A stretch of 64,000 nt of DNA from positions 3,968,001-4,032,000 of the forward strand of contig OW818666.1 of assembly GCA_942493035.1 (NCBI GenBank), read 5' to 3'. Positions 17,346-25,218 of the stretch are shown in pieces; positions within the stretch are counted from its first letter, which is position 1, and each line of letters opens with the position of its first letter. The position numbers and the translations under genes are program-made. The notes under the pieces were generated by a model. It saw only the letters and a program-made list of their open reading frames with translations. It was not told the origin of the DNA and ran no database searches. The DNA is from WRGT01 sp942493035 (GTDB lineage Bacteria; Spirochaetota; UBA4802; UBA5550).

Positions 17346-18014
17346 TCACTCCTCAGTCTTCTGAACCCATTTGATTGCGTATGATAAAAGCTCATTCGAT
17401 GATGAAATATTCATCTTCTCTTTTATTCTTTCCCTGTATGTTCCGATTGTATTTACATTAAGATTTAATGACTCGGCTATATCTTTCCTTGTATATCCTT
17501 TCCCGATGAGCCGGAAAATTTCCAGCTCTCTCCCTGTGAGCATTGATGCTGGATCATCATCGATATTTTTCTTTCCGGCCTCTCCACCCTTGGCCAGAAA
17601 ATTGCTCAGCAGCCGGTCATTCATACTCTCGCTTATATAAATCTTTCCGGAGATAATCTGCCGGATGGCGGTTGTAACCTGTCCGGACATCTCCTGTTTC
17701 ATTATATATCCTCTTGCTCCGGTGACCAATGCCCGTTCGGCATAAACTTTTTCATCATGCATCGATAGAACCAGTGAAGGTATGTTCAGATTGTTGTCCT
17801 GAATAAATTTGATCAGCTCCAGGCCGCTTGTATCCTTCAGAGTAATATCCGCGATGACAAGATCCGGTTTTAGCTGGCGGACTTTATGTGTCGCGGAAAA
17901 AACATCTTCAGCCTCGCCGCAGACCTCCATGTCAGATTCTTCGTTGATCAGCTGGATAAGCCCTTTTCTGAATATGGGGTGATCATCAACTATAAATATT
18001 CGTAATTTCTTCAT
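17346..18014 (-). CDS. LuxR/NarL-family response regulator
   Basis: Two-domain transcription factor of 222 residues. The receiver has VDDHP near residues 8-12, the phosphoacceptor Asp in LVIADITL (near residue 54) and the conserved Lys in GYIMKQE. The C-terminal LuxR helix-turn-helix runs from LTGRELEIFRLIGKGYTRKDI through NVNTIGTYRERIKEK (shown here as separate short motifs). Start set at 18014 with AAGGA upstream. It overlaps the histidine kinase gene by 29 bp, which makes the two a cognate, coupled pair. Targets are unknown. Confidence 0.9.
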   Translation of the reverse strand: MKKLRIFIVDDHPIFRKGLIQLINEESDMEVCGEAEDVFSATHKVRQLKPDLVIADITLKDTSGLELIKFIQDNNLNIPSLVLSMHDEKVYAERALVTGARGYIMKQEMSGQVTTAIRQIISGKIYISESMNDRLLSNFLAKGGEAGKKNIDDDPASMLTGRELEIFRLIGKGYTRKDIAESLNLNVNTIGTYRERIKEKMNISSSNELLSYAIKWVQKTEE

Positions 18015-19794
18015 ATGTTTTTTCCTTCCAGTCCCACTCATTTTTCTTATTGTTAATTCTTGGAAATTTCAGAAGTATCTCTGTTCCCGATCCGGGATTG
18101 CTGTTTATATCAAGTGAACCGCCGATTGCCCTTGCACGATATTTCATCAGCTCAAGTCCTATTCCCGGGGATGATATTTCATTCTCATTAAATCCTTTTC
18201 CGTCATCTTCTATGGATAGATAAATGTTGTCTTCATTTGAAGAATACGTTATGATAATGTTTTTAACCTCACCATGTTTAACCGCATTATTGACTGCTTC
18301 CTGTACAATGTAGTACATATTTATTGCAACCTGGCTGTTATATATTCTCACATCCATATTGAAATTATGAAAAATACAATTTATAGCAAAAATTTTTTCT
18401 GTTTTATTTATCAGATCGGTAATGGCAAAGCTCAGTCCATTCTCCTCAAGTCTTACAGGGCATAGACCTCTGGCAGTGACTCTTGCTTTTTCATGAGCCT
18501 CCTGAAGGTATGCGTGTATCTCCTCTGCAATTTTAACTTCAGGATTATTCTGATTCTTCAGCCGTTTTAAAAGGAGTGAACACATTGCTTCTATTCCCAC
18601 AAGGTGCTGTCCCAGGTCATCATGCAGGTACTGACCGATTTTATAGCGTTCACGACTGGCTGCAGTCAGTACCTCTTTTTCAAGCTGTATCTGGTCCGTT
18701 ACGTCGTAACCTACCCATATTATACATTTCTCAGACTGAAGCTCAATAATTTCAGCTGCAATTGATACTGTTCTTATACCATTAATTTTTGAATACATCT
18801 GAGTTACGTAGCTTCTGAGTTTACCCTCTTTAATAAGTTCGTTGATAAATCTGTTCCTGTCTTCCCGGTCTGTAAAAAATTTTATATCAGTTGATGTGTT
18901 GCCGATGAGCTCCTCTTTCGAGTAACCTACAAGTTTTGTATAACTTTCGTTAACGTCAACGTATCGTCCCTCTTTGAGAGTTGTAATGGAACTGGGTGCA
19001 GGACTTGCGTGAAAGGCTTTTGAATACTTTTCATCTGAGATGCGGAGTTTCTGTTCTGTTATTTTTAATTCGGTTATGTCTGAAAACATGAACATGCACC
19101 CTACAACTTTCTTGTTCAGATCAAAAAAAAGTTTCGGCGATGCAATAACATGAAAAATCTTATCATTGGTTTTTATGCTGTCAAATTCAAGATATGGTGG
19201 AAGCATATCCGGTTTATTTTTCATCCAGTAGAGCCATTCATCGACTATTTTACTGTCGAAGAATTCTCGGATATGTTTTCCCAGAATATCCTTTTTATCC
19301 ACACCGGCCATTTTGCATATTTCTGTAGAGGCCAGTTTGATGATACCCTCCCTATCATGGAAAGCAACAGCGTCTTTGAGATTATCAGCTATTGACCCGA
19401 TAATAAGCCCGCCGTCATGGAGCAGTCTTTCAGGAGCCATTTGTCCTGTTATGTCATAAAATGTCGCATAGTAACAACGGCGTTCACTGTTATACGATAT
19501 GGTTGCAGAGATCAGTTTTCTCGGATTTTTATCTTTTATTGAACACCAGAATTTTCCCGATGGGATACCATTCATGCTGCCGAAAACTGCTGCATGTTCA
19601 AGGGGGGTGTAGGGATAATCATATATTATCAGATCGTGCCAGTGTTTGTGAATTACATTTGCAGGGGAGAGGCCTGATATCTTTAAAAATTCTCTATTAC
19701 ATTTTAATACTATAAGATCACTATCGAGAATTACTGTTGCCAGTCCCGATTGTACTTTAAATAAATCATCACTGAATAAATAATCAGAATTCAT
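17986..19794 (-). CDS. PAS-domain sensor histidine kinase (HisKA_3 type)
   Basis: 602-residue kinase without obvious membrane segments, so probably a cytosolic sensor. Three PAS domains lie at about 10-115, 130-240 and 255-375, the last two followed by PAC-like strands. The dimerisation/phosphoacceptor region has the phosphorylated His in GQYLHDDLGQHLVGIE, typical of NarX/DegS-like kinases, and the ATPase has NAVKHG and DDGKGFNE. The ATG at 19794 is chosen; the frame also has a TTG 4 codons upstream. Its end overlaps the LuxR-type regulator start, its likely partner. Ligand unknown; PAS may bind haem or flavin. Confidence 0.88.
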   Translation of the reverse strand: MNSDYLFSDDLFKVQSGLATVILDSDLIVLKCNREFLKISGLSPANVIHKHWHDLIIYDYPYTPLEHAAVFGSMNGIPSGKFWCSIKDKNPRKLISATISYNSERRCYYATFYDITGQMAPERLLHDGGLIIGSIADNLKDAVAFHDREGIIKLASTEICKMAGVDKKDILGKHIREFFDSKIVDEWLYWMKNKPDMLPPYLEFDSIKTNDKIFHVIASPKLFFDLNKKVVGCMFMFSDITELKITEQKLRISDEKYSKAFHASPAPSSITTLKEGRYVDVNESYTKLVGYSKEELIGNTSTDIKFFTDREDRNRFINELIKEGKLRSYVTQMYSKINGIRTVSIAAEIIELQSEKCIIWVGYDVTDQIQLEKEVLTAASRERYKIGQYLHDDLGQHLVGIEAMCSLLLKRLKNQNNPEVKIAEEIHAYLQEAHEKARVTARGLCPVRLEENGLSFAITDLINKTEKIFAINCIFHNFNMDVRIYNSQVAINMYYIVQEAVNNAVKHGEVKNIIITYSSNEDNIYLSIEDDGKGFNENEISSPGIGLELMKYRARAIGGSLDINSNPGSGTEILLKFPRINNKKNEWDWKEKTYEEITNIYS

Positions 19795-19891
19795 TGTATT
19801 TACCAATTGATATACTTAGGCAGTTGCCGGTTGAAAAATGTCAATATTAATTAAGCATACAATTAATAGTTATGAAGTTTAATCACGAAAT

Positions 19892-20176
19892 CTAAAGCAG
19901 TGCATCGTATCTTTTTTTTATCGGATTAAGGAGATACTCAAGGCCATAAATTTTTATTTCATAGAGTGTAGATAAAAGCATTCCAAGTCTCCCTGAAGGG
20001 AAACCGTTTTCATGATACCATACAACATAATGTTCAGGGAGATTGCACAACGTCACACCTTTGTATTTTCCGTATGGCATCTCTGTAGTTACCAGATCAA
20101 ACAGTACAGTTGGATCCATCATCTCATTCATACTCTTTTCATTATTTTCCATCAGAGACAGCGCCTTTTGTTTCAT
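19892..20176 (-). CDS. DUF3820 family protein
   Basis: 94 residues. The motifs MPYGKYKGVTL, LPEHYVVWY, GFPSGRLGMLL and a Gly-Leu near the C-terminus (YGLEYLLNPI) are the DUF3820 signature, a small family of unknown function once named after quorum-sensing-regulated virulence factors. It overlaps the end of the tgt fusion gene by 35 bp, so it is probably translated from the same message. The second Met at 20152 is an equally possible start; neither has a strong ribosome site. Confidence 0.75.
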   Translation of the reverse strand: MKQKALSLMENNEKSMNEMMDPTVLFDLVTTEMPYGKYKGVTLCNLPEHYVVWYHENGFPSGRLGMLLSTLYEIKIYGLEYLLNPIKKRYDALL

Positions 20177-22193
20177 GAAACTGAGGGTGATTTAAAATGA
20201 GTTTTTCAATCCGATCCTGTTCATCTTTAGAGATGTATTCATCGAACTTTGCGCTGCTCCTTTTGAATCGTTCAAGCCACTCAGTTCCAAGGAGTTTTAT
20301 GTCGGAGTTTTTAATTTCCAGTGATGTGAATGCAGCAGTGGTATCGTTTTTAGGACCTGTTCCCTTTCCTGATCCGGTATAAAAACCTGCAGCAAGAAGT
20401 GATCCTCTTACCATGGTGGAGCTTGAATATGTAAAGAGTTTAGCAGGTCTGTTTATGCAGTGATTGTATATACGTTTAAATACAGAATAATTCCAGAGAG
20501 TTCCATTTGTATTCAAAGAGAACGGATCGAAGAAAATGCAGTGCGGCTGATGAGATTTTTCAATATGATCAAGAAAATCCCCCTCAACAAGATTCCATTC
20601 AATATTAAACTTATCAGATCTCCATGACCCTTTGTTAAGAATTGAAGCAGGAGCTGAGTGCCGCACATGATGAAAAAGTGACGGATTTTTTACTGTAAGG
20701 AGGAATGAGTCGAGATCATTTTCAAAGCTTACTATGCGCACCACTTTCTGAAAATTATTTTCAGAATATAGTTTTTCACATTCCAGTATTGCAGCCATTG
20801 CATTAGTCGCTGAACCCATCCCCACATCCCAGATAACAAGTTCGTCATCGGTAATTGAATTGAGCATCACTTCCAGCTCTGACTGGTCAACGTAAAGAGT
20901 TTTTGCTTCAGTTAAAGGTTCAATAACAGAATGCATTATCTCCCCCGATTTTATATGACGAATGCTGTGAAATCCCGCATCCTGTTTTACAATCTGGTAG
21001 TCTCCAAGTGCAGGTAGCTCTGACTTTTTTTTGCGAATAGGGTGAGTTACCGGATGTTCATCGTCATCCCGTACTAACAGTTCTTTCTGTTCGGAGTAGT
21101 AAGATGCAAAGGTTCCTTTTAGAATATGATTCCGCATTGAATTCATAAGATTGCGGTAAAAAGTGAGATTATGTATTCCAATGAGATTGCCGCCATAGTA
21201 CTCCTGAGTCTTAGTCAGGTGATGGAGATAGGCGCGGCTGTATCTGCTGCATGCCGGGCAGGAACAGTTTTCGTCAAGGGGTCTGTCCTGGAATTTATAG
21301 ATCCCTCTGCGCAGCTCCATTCTTCCATGGGATGTATATGCAACTCCCTGCTGTGCCATTGCAGTCGGGAGGATGCAGTCGAACATATCGACACCACGGT
21401 GAACTCCCTCTAAAAGGTCTATTGGAGTTCCCACACCCATGAGATATCTCGGATAGTCGCGCGGGAGGAGTGATGCGGTAAACTCAGTCATGTCCTTTCT
21501 TTCATCTTCAGATTCACCAACTGCAAGCCCGCCGATTGCAAATCCGTCAAAGGGGAGGGATGTAATCTGTCCTGCGCTCATTTTCCGGAGTTCCGGGAAA
21601 CATGCACCCTGTACAATTCCGAAAATAGATTGAGCTGAATCTCCCCTTGCTGCTATACTTCTCTCTGCCCATCTTGCTGTAATATCGGCTGCCTCTCTGC
21701 AGAGAGACTCTTCTGATGTGGACGGAATACACTGATCCATTGCCATCATTATATCGCTGTTAATTAATTTCTGTGTTCCGATACTTGTTTCCGGACTTAA
21801 AAGAATTTTTCTGCCATCGTGATAACTTCTGAAGACGGCACCATCTTCAGTTACTTTAACATCTTTTGAAAGTGAAAATACCTGAAAGCCTCCTGAGTCA
21901 GTAAGTACAGATCTCTTCCAGTTCATGAACTGATGTATCCCTCCGAACTTCCGGAAAACATCAGTCCCGGGGCGGAGCAGCAGATGATATGTATTTGCCA
22001 GTAGAACAGGAAACCCCAAATCCTCAACGGCAGTAGTATCCTGTGAACGGAGTACAGCAAGGGTCGCTACGGGCATAAATACAGGTGTCTGTACGGTATT
22101 GTGCAGTGTAGTGAAAGTGGATGCACGTGCAGCTGAATTTTCCGCTTCAGCTTCAACGGTGAAACCAAGGCGATGTATATTTTTTAAGTTCAT
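20142..22193 (-). CDS. tgt: tRNA-guanine(34) transglycosylase fused to a MnmD-like methyltransferase domain
   Basis: Residues 1-375 are Tgt, which swaps G34 for preQ1 in GUN-anticodon tRNAs. Asp99 in TDSGGFQVF is the general acid/base, Asp272 in MFDCILPT the nucleophile, and Cys310, Cys312, Cys315 and His341 form the zinc site. Residues about 395-683 form an added domain with VIWDVGMGSATNAMA (SAM-binding glycine loop), CIFFDPFS and FTYSSSTMVRGSLLAAGF, matching the Methyltransf_30/MnmD (MnmC N-terminal) family that methylates nm5U34. So one chain may modify wobble positions in two ways. The ATG at 22193 is the family-consistent start. Followed by an overlapping DUF3820 gene. Confidence 0.9.
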   Translation of the reverse strand: MNLKNIHRLGFTVEAEAENSAARASTFTTLHNTVQTPVFMPVATLAVLRSQDTTAVEDLGFPVLLANTYHLLLRPGTDVFRKFGGIHQFMNWKRSVLTDSGGFQVFSLSKDVKVTEDGAVFRSYHDGRKILLSPETSIGTQKLINSDIMMAMDQCIPSTSEESLCREAADITARWAERSIAARGDSAQSIFGIVQGACFPELRKMSAGQITSLPFDGFAIGGLAVGESEDERKDMTEFTASLLPRDYPRYLMGVGTPIDLLEGVHRGVDMFDCILPTAMAQQGVAYTSHGRMELRRGIYKFQDRPLDENCSCPACSRYSRAYLHHLTKTQEYYGGNLIGIHNLTFYRNLMNSMRNHILKGTFASYYSEQKELLVRDDDEHPVTHPIRKKKSELPALGDYQIVKQDAGFHSIRHIKSGEIMHSVIEPLTEAKTLYVDQSELEVMLNSITDDELVIWDVGMGSATNAMAAILECEKLYSENNFQKVVRIVSFENDLDSFLLTVKNPSLFHHVRHSAPASILNKGSWRSDKFNIEWNLVEGDFLDHIEKSHQPHCIFFDPFSLNTNGTLWNYSVFKRIYNHCINRPAKLFTYSSSTMVRGSLLAAGFYTGSGKGTGPKNDTTAAFTSLEIKNSDIKLLGTEWLERFKRSSAKFDEYISKDEQDRIEKLILNHPQFHETKGAVSDGK

Positions 22194-22265
22194 TATTGTC
22201 TATTAATCCTTTTTGTTCTTAAAGGGATTAAGAGATTTTTTATGATTCCGGGTCAAGTTTTTTAT

Positions 22266-22729
22266 GAGGGATTTTTTTATCGGGGAGAGGATATTATTAA
22301 TTGAGCGAATGATCCTTTCCGTTGGGGTGAATGATTATTCGCCCGTACGAGGTTGAGAGAAATTTTATAAAGGGGATATTTTTAGGAGTGGGATTTTTTT
22401 ATCGGGGGAGAGGGGATTTTTAATTGAGCGAATGATCCTTTCCGTTGGGGCGAATGATTATTCGCCAGTACGAGGTTGAGAGAAATTTTATAAAGGGGAT
22501 ATTTTTAGGAGTGGGATTTTTTTATCGGGGAGAGGGGATTTTTTAATTGAGCGAATGATCCTATCCGTTGGGGCGAATGATTATTCGCCCGTACGAGGTT
22601 GAGAGAAATTTTATAAAGGGGATATTTTTAGGAGTGGGATTTTTTTATTGGGGAGAGGATATTTTTAATTGAGCGAATGATCCTATCCGTTGGGGCGAAT
22701 GATTATTCGCCCGTACGTGATTGGGAGAA
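22266..22729 (+). repeat. Tandem REP array, about 3.7 units of 122-123 bp
   Basis: Each unit contains GAGCGAATGATCC, a short spacer, then the hairpin GGGCGAAT-GATT-ATTCGCCC followed by GTACG, and a linker with GAGAGAAATTTTATAAAGG. The anchor GAGCGAAT starts at 22303, 22426, 22549 and 22671, i.e. periods 123, 123 and 122. Single-base differences separate units. It ends about 100 bases before the REP-associated transposase, as expected for RAYT/REP loci. Confidence 0.92.
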
Positions 22730-22825
22730 TAATATTTATAAAATATTTTTTATTAAGGGAATTTTTTAAAAATTTCTCTGCTGCTATCGTATTCATATGT
22801 AAGAAATATTATTAAGGAATTTAAA

Positions 22826-23377
22826 ATGTCATATAATCCGGTTTTTCATCATAGGCGATCTATTCGTTTAAAGAGATTTGATTATTCTTCTTCGGGTGCA
22901 TATTTTGTTACTTTATGTGTAAAAAATAGAACAAAAATTTTTGGCTATATTGTCGGTGGTAAAATGATTTTAAATGCTGCCGGTATAGCAGCTCAGTTAT
23001 GCTGGCAGGAGATACCTTTACATTATCCCTTTGTTTCTCTGGATGTATTTGTTATTATGCCCGATCATATTCATGGGATAATTTTGATTAAGGAATCGGA
23101 TTTGAGGTGGGGAAAGGATACTGATGTCGTGGAGAATGATTATTCGCCTGTACGTGAAAATGATAATTTGTTTCATAATAAGCGGCCGCGCGGTACTTCA
23201 AAAACAATCGGATCGGTTGTTCGCGGATATAAGATAGGTGTAACAAAATGGTTCCGTAAGCATACACTTGTCGAGTCTGTCTGGCAGCGAGATTATTATG
23301 AGAATATTATAAGAAATTATGATGATTTAAATCGAATTCGTAGGTATATTATAAATAATCCGCAGAAGTGGAGATAG
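22826..23377 (+). CDS. REP-associated tyrosine transposase (RAYT, Y1/HUH type)
   Basis: 183-residue single-strand endonuclease/transposase of the IS200/IS605 TnpA superfamily. The HUH motif is in VIMPDHIHGIILI (His81, His83), and the catalytic Tyr is at 157 or 158 in WQRDYYENIIRN, followed by NPQKW. The N-terminal RSIRLKRFDYSSSGAYFVTLC pattern (read as RSIRLKRFDY and GAYFVTLC) is typical of RAYTs. A full REP-like sequence lies inside the gene at 23131-23154, coding for ENDYSPVR. REP units flank it on both sides. It appears intact. RAYTs are usually resident, single-copy genes that mobilise REPs. Confidence 0.92.
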   Translation: MSYNPVFHHRRSIRLKRFDYSSSGAYFVTLCVKNRTKIFGYIVGGKMILNAAGIAAQLCWQEIPLHYPFVSLDVFVIMPDHIHGIILIKESDLRWGKDTDVVENDYSPVRENDNLFHNKRPRGTSKTIGSVVRGYKIGVTKWFRKHTLVESVWQRDYYENIIRNYDDLNRIRRYIINNPQKWR

Positions 23378-23397
23378 ATTTGTTTTTAATTCAGGAT

Positions 23398-23487
23398 GTG
23401 CGAATAATCTTTTTTTTCGGGAGAATTATATCTTGATTTGAGAGAATGATATTATCTGTCGGGGCGAATGATTATTCGCCCGTACGG
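23398..23487 (+). repeat. Downstream degenerate REP unit
   Basis: Starts GTGCGAATAATC-like, retains the TCGGGAGA and GAGAATGAT landmarks, and ends in the exact hairpin GGGGCGAATGATTATTCGCC with CGTACGG. It is a diverged copy of the upstream 123-bp unit, placed 20 bases after the transposase stop, so the transposase is bracketed by its own repeats. Confidence 0.8.
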
Positions 23488-23527
23488 ATATAGATTGAAT
23501 TATAAGTATTTAGTGGAGAAAATAAAA

Positions 23528-23890
23528 ATGAAAATTATTTCGCAGGTCTTAATCGGATTAATAGCATTTCAGCATCTGTATATTCTATGGATCGAGATGT
23601 TTGTATGGACTACAGTGGGGAGGAAAGTGTTCAGAGGTTTTCCAAAAGAATTTTTTCATACAACAAAGGCTATGGCTGCCAATCAGGGTTTATACAACGG
23701 ATTTCTTGCTGCAGGATTAATATGGTCGCTTCTGATATCAGATAGAATCTGGAGTTTTCAGGTTTCACTTTTTTTTCTGGCGTGTGTAGTTACAGCGGGT
23801 GTTTTCGGAGCTTTTACAGCGGATAAGAAGATATTTTTTGTTCAGGCTCTCCCTGCTTTAATTGCAATGGCTGTTTTATTTCTGGCTTAG
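23528..23890 (+). CDS. DUF1304 family membrane protein
   Basis: 120-residue integral membrane protein with four predicted helices and the motifs QHLYILWIEMFVW, GRKVFRGF, NQGLYNGFLAAGL and the late glycine helix TAGVFGAF, which identify DUF1304. Function unknown. The longer frame from 23468 translates the REP sequence and is rejected; the ATG at 23528 has GGAGA 10 bases upstream. It lies between two REP sequences. Confidence 0.85.
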   Translation: MKIISQVLIGLIAFQHLYILWIEMFVWTTVGRKVFRGFPKEFFHTTKAMAANQGLYNGFLAAGLIWSLLISDRIWSFQVSLFFLACVVTAGVFGAFTADKKIFFVQALPALIAMAVLFLA

Positions 23891-23896
23891 ATTTAT

Positions 23897-23921
23897 TGGG
23901 GCGAATGATTCATCGCCCTTA
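23897..23921 (+). repeat. Single REP hairpin, variant
   Basis: TGGGGCGAATGATTCATCGCC followed by CTTAC: the same hairpin with a shifted loop (GGGCGA / TCGCCC stem). It lies between the stop codons of the convergent DUF1304 and HD-GYP genes. Confidence 0.7.
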
Positions 23922-23924
23922 CTT

Positions 23925-24986
23925 TTATTCTGTAAATTCATGATGGATTTCGAGAAATTGATCGATGTTTTTAATAAATAGTTCTGCAAGTTCCGGATCA
24001 AAAATTTTTCCGGAATTGTCTTTGATGTAGATGCATGAATCATTGATGTTCCATGCATCCTTGTAAACCCTTGAATGTGATATTGCATCAAATACATCTA
24101 CTATGGTTGTTATCCTGGCATTGAGAGGGATATCCTTTCCGCTGATACCGTTGGGATATCCGGAGCCGTCCCAGTTCTCATGGTGACACAAAGCAATCTC
24201 TGCTGCCAGTTTCAGTACAGGGAGTTCTGATGTATTGAAAATCGAGTAGCCGATAGTTGTATGTGTTTTGATTACAGCAAATTCTTCATCGGTAAGTTCT
24301 CCAGGTTTATTTAAGATGCTGTCAGGAATTCCGATTTTTCCCACATCGTGCATCGGGGAGGCGAGTTTTATATCAAGTGCCTGATATTCAGTCATTCCAT
24401 AGAGTTTTCCTAGAAGATAGGTATATTCTGAAACTCTCTGTACATGGTTTCCTGTTTCGTGAGATCGTGTTTCGACAACGTCACCAAGTTTAAGAATAAT
24501 CTCTTTTTGAGCTGCAATAAGTGATCTGCTCATCTCAATTACCTGGGCTGTTTTTCGTACAACTTCCTCTTCAAGATGTTCACGGTAAAGCCGGTTTTCA
24601 GATTTAAGACGTGCATTCTCAAATACACGATTCAAGGTTATAGGTAACACTGAAAAACTGGTTATAGGTTTAGGAATAAAATCCCAGGCTCCTCTTCTTA
24701 AAGCTTCAACTGCTTTCTCTATTAATCCGATACCGGACAATACTATTATAGGCATATTAGGATTTTCCGGTGCTACTCTTTCTATAACCTCAAAACCATT
24801 AATTTCGGGCATGTTGAGATCCGTTATAACCGCATCATATTTTTTTGATCTAATCATTTCGACTGCTTCGCGTCCATTAGAAGCAGTATCGGTGCGATAC
24901 CCGACGTGTTCGAGATAGGCAGATATAGATTCTCTTATAACCTTTTCATCATCAACGACAAGAATTAATTTATCTTCGCAATCCAT
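23925..24986 (-). CDS. HD-GYP domain response regulator (probable c-di-GMP phosphodiesterase)
   Basis: 353 residues: a CheY-like receiver (about 1-125; VVDDEK, phosphoacceptor Asp in VITDLNMP, Lys in FIPKPI), a coiled linker, and an HD-GYP domain (about 155-350). His/Asp of MHDVGKIGIP, HTTIGY, CHHENWDGSGYP and DVFDAI are metal ligands and signature residues. Expected to hydrolyse cyclic di-GMP when phosphorylated. The GYP motif is intact, so activity is likely. No kinase is adjacent. A complete hairpin repeat lies upstream. Confidence 0.92.
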   Translation of the reverse strand: MDCEDKLILVVDDEKVIRESISAYLEHVGYRTDTASNGREAVEMIRSKKYDAVITDLNMPEINGFEVIERVAPENPNMPIIVLSGIGLIEKAVEALRRGAWDFIPKPITSFSVLPITLNRVFENARLKSENRLYREHLEEEVVRKTAQVIEMSRSLIAAQKEIILKLGDVVETRSHETGNHVQRVSEYTYLLGKLYGMTEYQALDIKLASPMHDVGKIGIPDSILNKPGELTDEEFAVIKTHTTIGYSIFNTSELPVLKLAAEIALCHHENWDGSGYPNGISGKDIPLNARITTIVDVFDAISHSRVYKDAWNINDSCIYIKDNSGKIFDPELAELFIKNIDQFLEIHHEFTE

Positions 24987-25062
24987 TCATTCACCTGTTA
25001 TTTAACCTGAATTAAACTTTGTAATGAAATATCTCTGTTCAATATAATAGTTTAATTTTTAT

Positions 25063-25183
25063 CCGGTAATTATTCCTAAATATAATTTTTATTGTAAAAA
25101 ACAAAAATTTTATATCCCCGCAGCTTCCGGGGGCGTAGATAATAGAGTTTTTTTATTTCAGAAAAGTTAAGGAATAAATACCG
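25063..25183 (+). repeat. Dispersed hairpin element, complete but diverged copy
   Basis: Starts CCGGTAATTATTCC and ends GGAATAAATACCG. Compared with other copies the outer pair A-T has become G-C on both ends (CAGTA/TACTG to CGGTA/TACCG), so the terminal pairing is kept. The central hairpin is partly decayed (CCCCGCAGC / GGGGGCGTAG). Confidence 0.8.
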
Positions 25184-25218
25184 TTTTTTATCACTGAAAA
25201 TTCTTGGGAACATGAATT

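Noticed and set aside
22266..22729. Tandem repeats considered as a CRISPR array
   Set aside because: The unit is 123 bp with nearly identical sequence throughout and no variable spacers; no cas gene is near. It is a REP array next to a RAYT.
23468..23527. Start of the DUF1304 gene at 23468
   Set aside because: The extension is translated REP sequence; the ATG at 23528 has GGAGA and gives the family N-terminus.
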